From assembly GCF_003837805.1 (NCBI RefSeq), contig NZ_RQIT01000001.1:558001-622000 (forward strand): DNA of 64,000 nt, read 5' to 3'. The notes beneath the pieces are model-generated. The model saw only the letters and a program-made list of their open reading frames with translations, ran no database searches and was not told the origin of the DNA. A program made the position numbers and the translations under genes. Shown here in pieces: positions 1-8,591 of this stretch; positions within the stretch are counted from its first letter, which is position 1, and the number at the start of each line of letters is the position of its first letter. Source of the stretch: Bradyrhizobium sp. RP6 (lineage in GTDB: Bacteria > Pseudomonadota > Alphaproteobacteria > Rhizobiales > Xanthobacteraceae).

Positions 1-169
1 ATCGGCGATCTGCAAGAATATCTTGAATGGGACCGGCTTTGGCCAGGCGCAGCAGCTCGCGGCCTATGCCCGGGCCAGTGAGGCCGAGCTCGGCCGGGCC
101 GACGAGGCCGCGCTGCTGCGCGCCTCCTTCAAGTTTCCTCCAGCACTCCCTGAGGATGTCACGCCATGA
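1..169 (+). CDS. ubiquinol-cytochrome c chaperone family protein, C-terminal fragment
   Basis: Only the last 55 codons lie in the window, read in the second frame from base 2 to the TGA at 167-169. The fragment includes GTGFGQAQQLAAYARASEAE, which resembles the C-terminal helices of the CBP3/UbiC-type chaperone that helps assemble the cytochrome bc1 complex. The stop overlaps the start of yceD in an ATGA (166-169), so the two genes are probably translationally coupled. In rhizobia this chaperone gene commonly precedes yceD. The assignment rests on neighbourhood and a short tail, so it is moderate. Confidence 0.6.
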   Translation, partial: SAICKNILNGTGFGQAQQLAAYARASEAELGRADEAALLRASFKFPPALPEDVTP

Positions 170-735
170 GCCGACCGAATGCCGGATCCGAGCCCGATCC
201 CTGGCGGGCGCCAGTCATCGTTGCGCAGATCCCCGACGCAGGCCTGCATCGCGAGCTCGAGGCCTCGGCGGCCGAGCGGAAGGCCATGGCGGAGCTCGCG
301 GGCGTGCGGGAGATCCTGTCCGCGCATGCCAGCTTCGATGTCGTGCCGAAAAGCGGTGGCCGGGTCCAGGTCACGGGGCTTGTCCGCGGCCGGATCGGCC
401 AGACCTGCGTCGTCACGCTGGATCCGATCGAGAGCGAGATCGAGGAGGAGGTCGACCTGATGTTCGCCCCCGAGGCCGAGGCACGGCGCCTGGCCGATCT
501 GATCGAGGAGGGACAGGACGATGAAGGGCCGCCTGCGGTCGCCGACCCTCCCGAGCCGATCGCCGGTGGCATCATCGACCTCGGCCGGCTCGCCACCGAC
601 GCGCTGTTCCTGGCGATCGATCCCTATCCGCGCAAGGAGGGGGCCGTGTTCGAGGCGGAGGTCGCCGCCCCCGATCCCGAGGACCATCCCTTCGCGGCAC
701 TGAAGGCGCTTCAGGACAGGAAGAAGGGCCAATAG
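166..735 (+). CDS. YceD family (DUF177) protein
   Basis: A 189-residue DUF177/YceD protein. The family is needed for 23S rRNA accumulation in some bacteria and for plastid ribosome biogenesis in plants; the biochemical role is not settled. The conserved centre, with GQTCVVTLDPIESEIEEEVDL at about residues 82-102, carries the family Cys and the acidic run after it. The C-terminal half holds a glycine-rich IAGGIIDLGRLATDAL segment followed by a DPYPRKEG stretch. The ATG at 166 overlaps the stop of the upstream chaperone gene. In many bacteria yceD sits beside rpmF and plsX; here plsX follows after 300 bases without rpmF between them. Confidence 0.85.
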   Translation: MSRPNAGSEPDPWRAPVIVAQIPDAGLHRELEASAAERKAMAELAGVREILSAHASFDVVPKSGGRVQVTGLVRGRIGQTCVVTLDPIESEIEEEVDLMFAPEAEARRLADLIEEGQDDEGPPAVADPPEPIAGGIIDLGRLATDALFLAIDPYPRKEGAVFEAEVAAPDPEDHPFAALKALQDRKKGQ

Positions 736-1035
736 GCGGGCATTGTCCGCTTGTGGCCGTCTTGCGAGGGGACGCGAGGCATTTTCCTTGATGGTTTGAA
801 AGAAGCGTTTATCCTCCTGATTTCAATGCCGTTCCTGCTACATCCGGGGCTCGTGGCCGCATCGCGCCAAATACAAAAGGCTGGGGGCAAGAGGTTGTTT
901 CGGGGTGACAAAACGCTATTGTCGCGCCCCGGCCCGGGTACAGCGTGGCGCTCGGCCGATCGCCATGTCCGTGGCGAATTCATTTTGCGGCCCCGCTGAT
1001 CCAAGACCGCACCAGACCAGGTTTCCAGGACTTCT
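736..1035 (+). other. intergenic region between yceD and plsX
   Basis: These 300 bases hold no convincing gene, and rpmF, which often sits here in other bacteria, is absent. The region probably carries the promoter of plsX-fabH, but I cannot point to a clear -35/-10 pair. No repeat or strong hairpin was noticed. Confidence 0.5.
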
Positions 1036-2097
1036 ATGCCAAGCAAGGTTCGCATCGCGCTGGACGCCATGGGAGGCGATGTCGGCCCCGCCGTGGTCAT
1101 TCCGGGCGCCGCGATCTCGCTTGGCAGGCATCGCGATACCGAGTTCCTGCTGGTTGGCGACCGCGCAAGGATCGAGCCCGAACTCGGCAAGCACCCGAAG
1201 CTCAAAGCCGCCTCCAGGATCGTCCATACCGACGTTGCTGTCAGCATGGAGGACAAGCCCAGCCAGGCACTTCGGCGCGGCCGCAAGACCTCCTCGATGT
1301 GGCTCGCGATCGATGCGGTCAAGAAGGGCGAGGCGGACGTCGCAATCTCCGCCGGCAATACCGGCGCGCTGATGGCGATGGCGCGCTTCCACCTGCGGAC
1401 GCTGCCGGGCATCGACCGCCCCGCCATCTCCGCGATATGGCCCACCATGCGCGGCGAATCCGTCGTGCTCGACCTCGGGGCCACCCTCGGCGGCGATGCC
1501 CACCATTTGGTGTCGATGGCGGTGATGGGCGCAGCCAAGGCGAGCGTGCTGTTCAACAAGAAGCGGCCGACGGTCGGACTGCTCAACATCGGCGCCGAAG
1601 AGATCAAGGGCCACGAGGAGATCCGCGAAGCCAGCGAGATCCTGCGGGCGAGGAACCTGCCGGAGCTCGATTATATCGGCTTCGTCGAGGGCGACGGCAT
1701 CGGCAAGGGGCTGGCCGACGTCATCGTGACCGAGGGCTTCAGCGGCAACATCGCGCTCAAGGCCGCCGAGGGAACCGCCCGCCAGATGGCGGAATTGCTC
1801 CGTAACGAGATGCAGCGGAGCTGGCTCTCCAAGCTCGGCTATGTCTTCGCCCGCAGCGCCTTCCAGGCCCTGCGCGACAAGATGGACCCCAACAAGTCCA
1901 ATGGCGGCGTGCTGCTGGGACTGAGGGGGGTGGTGGTCAAAAGCCATGGCGGAACCAACGCCGAAGGCTTTGCCTATGCGATCGATGTTGGCTATGAGAT
2001 GGCTCACTACGATCTCCTGAACAAGATCAATCAGATGCTCAACCGCGAGGGTGGTGCACTCAGTTTCGTGCAGCCCGCGCCGGAGGATGTTTCGTGA
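1036..2097 (+). CDS. plsX: phosphate acyltransferase PlsX
   Basis: A 353-residue PlsX, which converts acyl-ACP plus phosphate to acyl-phosphate and feeds the PlsY step of phosphatidic acid synthesis at the membrane. The N-terminal [11 protein letters not shown] motif, the [10 protein letters not shown] segment at about 110, the [13 protein letters not shown] block and the C-terminal [15 protein letters not shown] segment are family hallmarks, and the length is typical. Its TGA overlaps the GTG start of fabH (GTGA at 2094-2097), indicating one transcript and translational coupling. This plsX-fabH order is conserved across proteobacteria. I see no damage to the gene. Confidence 0.96.
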   Translation: MPSKVRIALDAMGGDVGPAVVIPGAAISLGRHRDTEFLLVGDRARIEPELGKHPKLKAASRIVHTDVAVSMEDKPSQALRRGRKTSSMWLAIDAVKKGEADVAISAGNTGALMAMARFHLRTLPGIDRPAISAIWPTMRGESVVLDLGATLGGDAHHLVSMAVMGAAKASVLFNKKRPTVGLLNIGAEEIKGHEEIREASEILRARNLPELDYIGFVEGDGIGKGLADVIVTEGFSGNIALKAAEGTARQMAELLRNEMQRSWLSKLGYVFARSAFQALRDKMDPNKSNGGVLLGLRGVVVKSHGGTNAEGFAYAIDVGYEMAHYDLLNKINQMLNREGGALSFVQPAPEDVS

Positions 2098-3074
2098 CTC
2101 AAATTCGTTCGGTCGTGCTCGGCTGCGGCTCATATCTGCCGGAGCAGGTGGTGACCAACGCCCAATTGGCGGCCCGTATCGACACCTCCGACGAGTGGAT
2201 CGTTCAGCGCACGGGCATTCGCGAGCGGCACATCGCGGCCGAGGGCGAGTTCACCTCGCACCTGGCAATCAAGGCGGCGCAGGCCGCACTCAGCGATGCC
2301 GGCATGGACGCGCAGTCGATCGACCTGATCGTGCTGGCGACCTCGACCCCGGACAACACCTTCCCCGCGACGGCTGTCGCCGTGCAGCACGGGCTCGGCA
2401 TCAACCATGGCGCTGCCTTCGACCTCCAGGCGGTATGCTCGGGCTTCGTGTTCGCGCTTGCCACCGCCGACAATTTCCTGCGCACCGGTGCCTTCAAGCG
2501 CGCGCTGGTGATCGGCGCCGAGACCTTCTCGCGCATCCTCGACTGGAACGACCGCGGCACCTGCGTGCTGTTCGGCGACGGCGCCGGCGCCGTGGTGCTG
2601 GAGGCGCAGGAGCAGCCCGGCAATGCCGCGACCGACCGCGGCATCGTGACCACGCATCTGCGATCCGACGGCCGCCACAAGGCAAAGCTGTTCGTCGACG
2701 GCGGACCGTCCTCGACCCAGACCGTCGGCCATCTCCGGATGGAAGGCCGCGAGGTCTTCAAGCATGCGGTCGGCATGATCACCGACGTCATCGTCGATGC
2801 CTTCACGGCGACCGGGCTCAATGCCGACAGCATCGACTGGTTCGTGCCGCACCAGGCCAACAAGCGAATCATCGACGCCTCTGCCCACAAGCTGCACATC
2901 GCGCCGGAGAAGGTGGTGCTGACGGTGGACCGCCACGGCAACACCTCCGCGGCCTCGATCCCGCTGGCGCTGTCCGAGGCGCGCAAGGACGGCCGCATCA
3001 AGAAGGGTGACCTCGTTCTCCTGGAGGCGATGGGCGGCGGCTTCACCTGGGGCTCCGCGCTGGTGCGCTGGTAA
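2094..3074 (+). CDS. fabH: 3-oxoacyl-ACP synthase III FabH
   Basis: A 326-residue beta-ketoacyl-ACP synthase III, which condenses acetyl-CoA with malonyl-ACP to start type II fatty acid synthesis. The catalytic triad can be read directly: Cys115 in AVCSGF, His253 in VPHQAN and Asn283 in HGNTSAAS. The GTG start at 2094 overlaps the plsX stop by four bases and gives the usual N-terminus, in which a short beta strand leads to GSYLPE. The C-terminal [14 protein letters not shown] ending is typical. It is followed after 133 bases by ihfA. Confidence 0.96.
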   Translation: MTQIRSVVLGCGSYLPEQVVTNAQLAARIDTSDEWIVQRTGIRERHIAAEGEFTSHLAIKAAQAALSDAGMDAQSIDLIVLATSTPDNTFPATAVAVQHGLGINHGAAFDLQAVCSGFVFALATADNFLRTGAFKRALVIGAETFSRILDWNDRGTCVLFGDGAGAVVLEAQEQPGNAATDRGIVTTHLRSDGRHKAKLFVDGGPSSTQTVGHLRMEGREVFKHAVGMITDVIVDAFTATGLNADSIDWFVPHQANKRIIDASAHKLHIAPEKVVLTVDRHGNTSAASIPLALSEARKDGRIKKGDLVLLEAMGGGFTWGSALVRW

Positions 3075-3207
3075 GCCACAGTCGATAAAATTTTGCCGGA
3101 ATCAGTGCCGATTATCGATGCGTCCGCATTGATGAGCGCTGTTGACCGCCGTCTCGTAACCTCATAATTTCAGACAACAATTGTTCGCCGTGATGTGGGG
3201 CAGGGCG

Positions 3208-3552
3208 ATGACCGATCAAAGTAAAACCGTAACGCGTGTCGATCTCTGCGAAGCCGTCTACCAGAAGGTAGGGCTGTCGCGCACGGAATCGTCCGCTTTC
3301 GTGGAACTCGTGCTGAAGGAGATCACCGACTGCCTCGAAAAGGGCGAGACGGTGAAATTGTCCTCGTTCGGGTCCTTCATGGTGCGCAAGAAGGGTCAGC
3401 GCATCGGCCGTAATCCGAAGACCGGTACCGAGGTGCCGATCTCGCCGCGCCGGGTCATGGTGTTCAAGCCGTCGGCGATCCTGAAGCAGCGGATCAACGG
3501 CCAGCACCGCGCCAATGGCGACGCCACCAGCAAGGCTCAACAAGAGGCGTAA
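3208..3552 (+). CDS. ihfA: integration host factor subunit alpha
   Basis: A 114-residue HU/IHF-family DNA-bending protein. The sequence [19 protein letters not shown] at the N-terminus and the beta-arm region KLSSFGSF through [14 protein letters not shown] mark it as the alpha subunit; the P in the arm tip intercalates and kinks DNA. A TTG at 3181 would add nine residues (MFAVMWGRA), but the ATG at 3208 matches the family N-terminus and was chosen. The last 15 residues extend slightly past the core. The MerR-type gene follows after 23 bases, an arrangement common in rhizobia. Confidence 0.93.
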   Translation: MTDQSKTVTRVDLCEAVYQKVGLSRTESSAFVELVLKEITDCLEKGETVKLSSFGSFMVRKKGQRIGRNPKTGTEVPISPRRVMVFKPSAILKQRINGQHRANGDATSKAQQEA

Positions 3553-3575
3553 CCCTTCCGCAAAGGATTTGGCAT

Positions 3576-4154
3576 TTGGACAAGGCGCCGGATGCGTTCC
3601 GAACCATCAGCGAAGTAGCGCAGGAACTCGACATTCCGCAGCACGTGCTGCGGTTCTGGGAGACCCGGTTCTCCCAGATCAAGCCGATGAAGCGCAGCGG
3701 CGGCCGCCGCTATTACCGCCCCGACGACGTCGACCTGCTCAAGGGCATCCGCCGGCTGCTCTACGGGGAGGGCTACACCATCCGCGGGGTGCAGCGGATC
3801 CTGAAGGAGCACGGCGTCAAATCGGTGCAGGGCCTCGCCGACAGCGCGGCCGCGGTCTCGTTCGGCGCCATCGAGGACGCCATCGGCGCGAGCCTGATGG
3901 AGCCCGAGGACGAGGCGCCCATCAAGGGCGCCACCGACACCGACGATGACGACTTCCAAGGGGACGAAGAGGAAGGCATCGACTTCCGCTTCAGCGAGAT
4001 CGACGACGAGGAGATCCTCACCACCTTCCGCAAGGGCGGCGCCGCTGCTGCGCCCGCCGGCCCCAGCGCGCTGGACCGGGAGCGCCTCGGCCGGGCGCTC
4101 GCCGACCTCGTCGCCTGCCGTGAGATGCTGGATCAGGCGCTGAAGGACGGGTAG
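3576..4154 (+). CDS. MerR family transcriptional regulator
   Basis: A 192-residue regulator with an N-terminal winged-helix MerR domain: the [20 protein letters not shown] helix-turn-helix at residues 11-30, then the wing residues [12 protein letters not shown]. The C-terminal half is rich in Asp and Glu (about residues 110-150) rather than carrying a metal-binding Cys pair, so it is not a metal sensor of the classic type. The start is the TTG at 3576, which directly precedes the conserved DNA-binding domain; no in-frame ATG lies upstream close by. It lies 23 bases after ihfA and probably shares its transcript. Its target is unknown. Confidence 0.85.
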   Translation: MDKAPDAFRTISEVAQELDIPQHVLRFWETRFSQIKPMKRSGGRRYYRPDDVDLLKGIRRLLYGEGYTIRGVQRILKEHGVKSVQGLADSAAAVSFGAIEDAIGASLMEPEDEAPIKGATDTDDDDFQGDEEEGIDFRFSEIDDEEILTTFRKGGAAAAPAGPSALDRERLGRALADLVACREMLDQALKDG

Positions 4155-4209
4155 GGGCGGTGGGTTCCGGGCGCATTGAGCGGCTACACCAAAATGCTGC
4201 GGCCTCGCC

Positions 4210-4238
4210 TTGCGCAAAGCGGCGATCCTAGCTAATGG
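4210..4238 (+). promoter_or_regulatory. putative sigma-70 promoter of tRNA-Pro
   Basis: TTGCGC at 4210-4215, a 17-base spacer and TAATGG at 4233-4238, placing the start a few bases before the mature tRNA at 4248. The same TTGC-type -35 element precedes the other two tRNA genes here. Confidence 0.45.
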
Positions 4239-4247
4239 AACGACGTT

Positions 4248-4325
4248 CGGAGCGTGGCGCAGCCCGGTTAGCGCACTAGTCTGGGAGACTAGGGGTCGGA
4301 GGTTCAAATCCTCTCGCTCCGACCA
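4248..4325 (+). tRNA. tRNA-Pro (anticodon GGG)
   Basis: A 78-base cloverleaf. The acceptor stem CGGAGCG pairs with CGCTCCG. The anticodon arm CTAGT/ACTAG encloses the loop CTGGGAG with anticodon GGG. The T loop TTCAAAT follows GGAGG, and an encoded CCA ends the gene. A run of T begins directly after, which may serve as terminator. Confidence 0.96.
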
Positions 4326-4668
4326 TTTTTTCAAAGCATCTGTCGGGTGGATCGACCGTCGGCGTGGCGCCTGCAACCCCGTCCACGGTAGGGAATCCAT
4401 TTACAGCATGACGCTCCGAAGTAATTCGATCCGCCGCGGGTTAGGATGTTTTGTGCCATCCTGTTGGATGACCGCCACGCAACTACCGTCCGCCAGATCG
4501 TCCGCCGGCAAGGCGGGCATCACTTGCGCAGACGCAGCCAGTCGATCGAAGGAACCCGAAGCAGTTTTGCTGTCGTAAGCGACCATCATCTATTTCCGGC
4601 GCTGTTGTGTCGCTGGAGAGGCAATGGCAAGCACACGGCAAAGCGCACGTGCTGTGGATTGACGCCTC
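4326..4668. other. region between tRNA-Pro and the TetR gene
   Basis: Mostly without recognisable content, apart from the possible small gene on the minus strand at 4401-4589. No strong hairpin or repeat was seen. Confidence 0.4.
4401..4589 (-). CDS. possible small hypothetical protein
   Basis: A 62-codon frame starting at one of two adjacent ATG codons (4587-4589 or 4584-4586), with a weak GGAAAT ribosome-binding sequence upstream. The composition is balanced (FDRLAASAQVMPALPADDL, then a VAVIQQDGT segment), not the Arg/Ala-rich composition of frame shadows in this GC-rich DNA. That is why it is listed. No family is recognised and no membrane segment or signal peptide is visible. It stands alone between tRNA-Pro and the TetR gene. 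Confidence 0.35.
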   Translation of the reverse strand: MMVAYDSKTASGSFDRLAASAQVMPALPADDLADGSCVAVIQQDGTKHPNPRRIELLRSVML

Positions 4669-5292
4669 CTACCTGAAATACCCCACCACCATCCTCGTCG
4701 TCTCGTCCACCAGACTCCGCACCATCTTCTCCGACAGCATCTCGGCGCCGTGCAGCACCGTGTTGTGCGCGACCGACTCGATCGTACTGACGCAGATGAA
4801 GGTCGCGACATCGAGGTCCATCTTGCGCATCTCCTTGCGGCGGCTTTCGAGATAGGTGCGCACCAGGGTCTGGACTTCGCGGTTGAAGGCTTCGACGTCT
4901 TTGAGCTGGCCGGTGCGCGGGATCTGCTCGGCGAGGACGCGATGCAGTTTCGGGTTGATGCGGTGGGCTTCGATCGCGACGGTGACGAGTTTTCGCACGC
5001 CTTTCTCGATCGGCAGGTCGGCAACCTCGGTCAGCGCTGTGCGAACGATGGCCATGATTTCCTCGTTGTGGCGATCGATCACGGCCGCGACGAGCGCCTC
5101 CTTGCTCGGAAAGTATTGATACAGCGAGCCGACGCTGACGCCGGCGGTCTCGGCGATGCGGTTGGTGCTGGCTTTCTCAAAGCCTTCCTTGACCAGAATG
5201 CGAGCAGTTGCCTCGACCAGCGCGTCGACGGTGGCGCGGGATCGCTGCTGCGAGGCATTTTTCCGGGGTTTTGTGGGCGGTTTGCGAGCCAC
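4669..5292 (-). CDS. TetR/AcrR family transcriptional regulator
   Basis: A 207-residue TetR-type repressor. The DNA-binding domain is clear: ATVDALVEATARILVKEG, then the recognition region TNRIAETAGVSVGSLYQYFPSKEAL. The C-terminal ligand domain has the LYQYF-adjacent helices and a VATFICVSTIESVAHN segment typical of this subgroup. I place the start at the GTG at 5292. An ATG at 5340 would add 16 residues, but it would put an inverted repeat (5307-5341) inside the coding region. That repeat lies between this gene and the divergent hydrolase and is the likely operator. The hydrolase is therefore the probable regulated target. Confidence 0.87.
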   Translation of the reverse strand: MARKPPTKPRKNASQQRSRATVDALVEATARILVKEGFEKASTNRIAETAGVSVGSLYQYFPSKEALVAAVIDRHNEEIMAIVRTALTEVADLPIEKGVRKLVTVAIEAHRINPKLHRVLAEQIPRTGQLKDVEAFNREVQTLVRTYLESRRKEMRKMDLDVATFICVSTIESVAHNTVLHGAEMLSEKMVRSLVDETTRMVVGYFR

Positions 5293-5306
5293 GGTCTTGT
5301 GATCTG

Positions 5307-5341
5307 AATGCGAGTAGGAAAAGCGAGTGAATGCTCGCATT
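5307..5341. promoter_or_regulatory. putative TetR operator
   Basis: The perfect arms AATGCGAG (5307-5314) and CTCGCATT (5334-5341) flank a nested GCGAG/CTCGC repeat (5323-5327 and 5334-5338). The site lies between the divergent TetR and hydrolase genes, the usual place for TetR autoregulation. Confidence 0.5.
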
Positions 5342-5524
5342 ATAGCCGAACATATTGGCGGGTCGGCAAGCCTCCTTGTCGCCGTCGCGAACGCGCCAGA
5401 TGGGGATGTGGCCATGAGCGTTGCCAGGATCGTGTCGGCCTTGCAGTTTTGTCCTGGCGGCTGCGTGTTCGGCCCGCCGGCCCGGCGCGATACCGCGCCA
5501 AGCCTGCAAAGCCGCGCCCTCAAC

Positions 5525-6388
5525 ATGCTGCTGCGGCTGCTGCCGATCAAGAAGCAGCTGGCATCAGTCGAGGCGGTGCAGGCGCATGTACAGAAGCTCG
5601 CATTGGCGCCGGCATCGTTCGAGCCGACGGGGCTCGGCCGCGGCGTCGAGGCAACGCTGACGAAGATGGGCGGATGGCCGGTCTACTACACCGCGCCGTC
5701 GTCGGGTCATGAAGGCTGCAACTACGTCATGTTCCTGCATGGCGGCGGGTTCATCAACGAGATCGTGCCGGCGCATTGGCGCTTTGTCGGCGAGATGACG
5801 CGGAAGGCGCGTGTGTGTTGCGTCGTGCCGATCTACCCGCTGGCGCCGCGCGCGACCGCCAAGGACGTCGTGCCGGCGACGGCGGAGCTGTTGCGCATGC
5901 TGCTCGAGGACGCCGGGCCTGCAAAGGTCACGGTAGTTGGCAATTCCGCCGGCGCGGGGCTCGCGCTCGCTGCGTGTCAGTGGCTGCGTGATCACGGTCA
6001 TCGGCAGCCGAGCCGGATGGTGCTGATCTCGCCGGCGGCCGATGCCTCGGTCAGCCGTCCGGAGCAGGTCGCGATCGCGGCGCGCGATCCGATCCAGGAC
6101 ATTCCGGGGATCGTCGAGGCGGGACGCCTCTATGCCGGCGAGCTCGATATCGGCCATCCCTTCGTCAGCCCGCTCAACGGCGGCTTCCGCGCCCTCGCGC
6201 CGATGACGATCTTCGCGGGGACGCGCGATCTTCTCTATCCCGACAGCGTCGATCTCGCCGAAAAGGCGAGGGCGGTCGGCGTGCCGGTTGAGCTGCATCT
6301 TTTGCGGGAGCAACCGCACAACTTCGCGCTGATGCCGACGCCGGAAGGGCGGCGGGCGCGTGCGATCATCTTGCGAGAGGTGGCTTGA
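5525..6388 (+). CDS. alpha/beta hydrolase, HSL-like
   Basis: A 287-residue carboxylesterase-type hydrolase. The oxyanion motif HGGGF, the nucleophile elbow GNSAGAG, an acidic residue in GTRDLLYPD and the His in QPHNF give a complete hormone-sensitive-lipase-type triad, so the protein should be active on short acyl esters. No signal peptide is seen. The ATG at 5525 fits the family length. An ATG at 5414 has a better GGGG-type ribosome-binding site and would add 37 residues of poor character, so the start is uncertain. The gene diverges from the TetR gene across a palindromic operator and is probably repressed by it. The substrate is unknown. Confidence 0.82.
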   Translation: MLLRLLPIKKQLASVEAVQAHVQKLALAPASFEPTGLGRGVEATLTKMGGWPVYYTAPSSGHEGCNYVMFLHGGGFINEIVPAHWRFVGEMTRKARVCCVVPIYPLAPRATAKDVVPATAELLRMLLEDAGPAKVTVVGNSAGAGLALAACQWLRDHGHRQPSRMVLISPAADASVSRPEQVAIAARDPIQDIPGIVEAGRLYAGELDIGHPFVSPLNGGFRALAPMTIFAGTRDLLYPDSVDLAEKARAVGVPVELHLLREQPHNFALMPTPEGRRARAIILREVA

Positions 6389-6514
6389 AGGAAAGGTGTG
6401 ACCGTTGTCACAGAGCGCGGCCGAAATGGGGCTGGCGCTGCAAGCCGCAGGGAAAAGGCGCCCCCGGGCGTTTCCTCGTATTGGTAGTCTTGGATCAGTA
6501 GTTTTGCGGGGCCT

Positions 6515-6754
6515 TCAGGCGTGGCCCTTGATCTCGTAATGACCCGGCACGCATTTGTAGCGCTCGAGGCGCCAGTTGGCGTGATAGATCGGATGCTCGC
6601 CCATCCATTTCGCGAGTGGTGCCTGTGCGCCGACCGCGCACTGCATCATCGAAATCTCGGGCGTCATGTTGCTGTCGGTCACGATTTCCTCGACGCAACT
6701 GCCTGAGCTGGCTGCGCCAAGCCGGCAAAGTACGGCAACGACGGTCACGAACAT
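6515..6754 (-). CDS. small secreted hypothetical protein
   Basis: A 79-residue protein. The first 20 residues (MFVTVVAVLCRLGAASSG) form a weak export signal. The mature part has SCVEEIVTDSN, SMMQCAVGAQAPLAKWMGEH and a closing YKCVPGHYEIKGHA. The three cysteines of the mature part suggest a disulfide-stabilised periplasmic fold. I recognise the pattern as that of small proteins common in Bradyrhizobium but cannot name a function. The ATG at 6754 has a GAGGTGACAGGA ribosome-binding stretch just upstream. Longer frames into 6964 look like shadow sequence. Confidence 0.65.
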   Translation of the reverse strand: MFVTVVAVLCRLGAASSGSCVEEIVTDSNMTPEISMMQCAVGAQAPLAKWMGEHPIYHANWRLERYKCVPGHYEIKGHA

Positions 6755-7018
6755 TCCTGTCACCTCATCGGTTGTTTCTGACCACGACGAGGATGCAAGC
6801 GGAGTGCCAGAGCCTATTGCACGCAAACGACACGCTGGCATGGCCGACTCAACCCAGCGTCCTCCCGATCCGATGATTCGGATCGCAAAAGAAATGCTCT
6901 TAACCCGAAGCCGGACAAATACGGGAGCACAGCAAAGCTCGGCGCGGCGCCGTCGGTGTTTCACGGGCCGATCACGGCAGCGAGATCGAATGTGCTTTCC
7001 GGCGACGACGGAGCGAGC

Positions 7019-7066
7019 GCCTCGTCCTTCGAGGCGGCCGCTTCGCAGGTCTCCCCAGGATGAGGC
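7019..7066. repeat. palindromic interspersed repeat, copy 1
   Basis: The left arm GCCTCGTCCTTCGAG and the right arm CCAGGATGAGGC are imperfect inverted copies around a GC-rich centre. It resembles the CCTCATCCT-type elements scattered in Bradyrhizobium intergenic DNA. Confidence 0.6.
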
Positions 7067-7110
7067 TCTGTGGCAGCGGTGCTCGTCAAACTAGCGCAAT
7101 GCACTCCGGT

Positions 7111-7152
7111 CCTCATCCTGAGGGCCGCCAACGGCGGGCGTCTCGAAGGATG
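7111..7152. repeat. palindromic interspersed repeat, copy 2
   Basis: CCTCATCCTGAGGGCCGCC on the left and GGCGGGCGTCTCGAAGGATG on the right form a long imperfect hairpin, the same family as the copy at 7019-7066. Confidence 0.65.
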
Positions 7153-7358
7153 TGCCGCGGACGCTGCTGCCTCACATGTCTGGACGGCATGGCGACCGAA
7201 CTGAAGCGCACGATAATCCGCGCGCCGAAATAACGCCGAAGATTGCGTCGCCGATCCGCTTTCATTTCCGGATGCGGCGCTGCTACAGTTTTGCGCGCGC
7301 CCCGCTGAGCGGCGCTGTGACGAAGAAACATACCGACAAGGGGAGGGACCGAAGTCCC

Positions 7359-8330
7359 ATGAAAGATTTTGCTGGAAAGATCGCGGTCATCACCGGCGGC
7401 GGCACGGGAATGGGGCGCGAGCTCGCGCGGCAGCTCGTCGCCGAAGGCTGCAATGTCGCCATGTGCGACGTCTCCGAGGCCGCGATGGCCGAGACCAAGC
7501 GGCTTTGCGAGGCCGAGAAGCTGCCGCAGGGCCTGCGCGTCACGACGCATGTCGCCGACGTCGCGATCGAGGATCATCTGAAGCGTTTTCGCGACGAGCT
7601 TGCCGAGCAGCAGAAGACGGACAATATCCATCTGCTGTTCAACAATGCCGGCATCGGCGGCGGCGGCAGCCTGTTCACCAACACGCGCGAGCAGTGGGAG
7701 CGCACCTTCAACATCTGCTGGGGCGGCGTCTATCTCGGCGTGCGCACCTTCCTGCCGATGCTGGTCGCGGCCGACGAGGCCCACATCGTCAACACCGCGA
7801 GCGTCAACGGCTTCTGGGCCTCGATCGGCATGAACCAGGCGCACACCGCCTACAGCTCGGCCAAGTTCGCCGTGAAGGGATTTACCGAAGCGCTGATCAA
7901 CGACCTTCGCCTGCACGCGCCGCACGTCAAATGCTCGGTGGTGATGCCCGGCCACATCGGCACCTCGATCGTCTCCAATTCGCGCAAGGTGCAGAGCGCC
8001 GATGGCTCGGAACGGCTCAACGCCGACGAGGTGGCGCTGACCCGCAAGCGCATGGTCGCGGCCGGCGTGCCGGATGCGGACAAGATGTCGGACGAGGACA
8101 TCCAGGCGGCGTTCGCCGAGCGCGCCCGCAGCTTCCTCGAGGATGCGCCGACGACGGCCGCGCAGGCGGCGAGGATCATTCTCGATGGCGTCAAGGCGGA
8201 GCGGTGGCGCATCCTCGTCGGCGAGGACGCCAAGCGCCTCGACGAGCGCGTGCGCGCCACGCCGGAGCAGGCCTACGACCGTGCCTTCTACGAAAGCTTC
8301 ACGCAGGAGGTCGGCTGGCGGCTTGGCTGA
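7359..8330 (+). CDS. SDR family NAD(P)-dependent oxidoreductase
   Basis: A 323-residue short-chain dehydrogenase. The cofactor motif TGGGTGMG (residues 12-19), the NNAG stretch at about 94, a Ser in NTASVNGF and the catalytic Tyr165/Lys169 in YSSAK are all present, so it should be active. The C-terminal extension with ARIILDGVKAERWRILVG is typical of a large rhizobial SDR subgroup. The ATG at 7359 has a GGGAGGGA ribosome-binding site 10 bases upstream. The substrate cannot be read from the sequence. Confidence 0.9.
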   Translation: MKDFAGKIAVITGGGTGMGRELARQLVAEGCNVAMCDVSEAAMAETKRLCEAEKLPQGLRVTTHVADVAIEDHLKRFRDELAEQQKTDNIHLLFNNAGIGGGGSLFTNTREQWERTFNICWGGVYLGVRTFLPMLVAADEAHIVNTASVNGFWASIGMNQAHTAYSSAKFAVKGFTEALINDLRLHAPHVKCSVVMPGHIGTSIVSNSRKVQSADGSERLNADEVALTRKRMVAAGVPDADKMSDEDIQAAFAERARSFLEDAPTTAAQAARIILDGVKAERWRILVGEDAKRLDERVRATPEQAYDRAFYESFTQEVGWRLG

Positions 8331-8591
8331 GGCGGCCTCCGGGCGGCGCGAATATGGGTATGATGTTCATCATGGCAAGAGATGCGTCAGCAATTTAGCG
8401 TGCCACCTCTTGCCAATGTTCGCTTGCAGTGTTCGCCCGCTCCATGCCCCATCGGAATGTCACGCATGCGACATGACGATGTTCAAGCGATGGTGATCTG
8501 AAACGCCTCTCATCGGGCGCACGGCCGCTTGGTTGACGGACTGAAATAGTTTAGTCAATCCGAGTAACGCGACGATAGAGCGTAGCTGCCG

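Larger units (their letters stand above)
6755..7358. other. 600-base intergenic region upstream of the SDR gene
   Basis: No gene is supported here. It contains two copies of a palindromic repeat (7019-7066 and 7111-7152). The promoter of the SDR gene should lie near 7250-7340, but no clear elements were seen. Confidence 0.5.
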
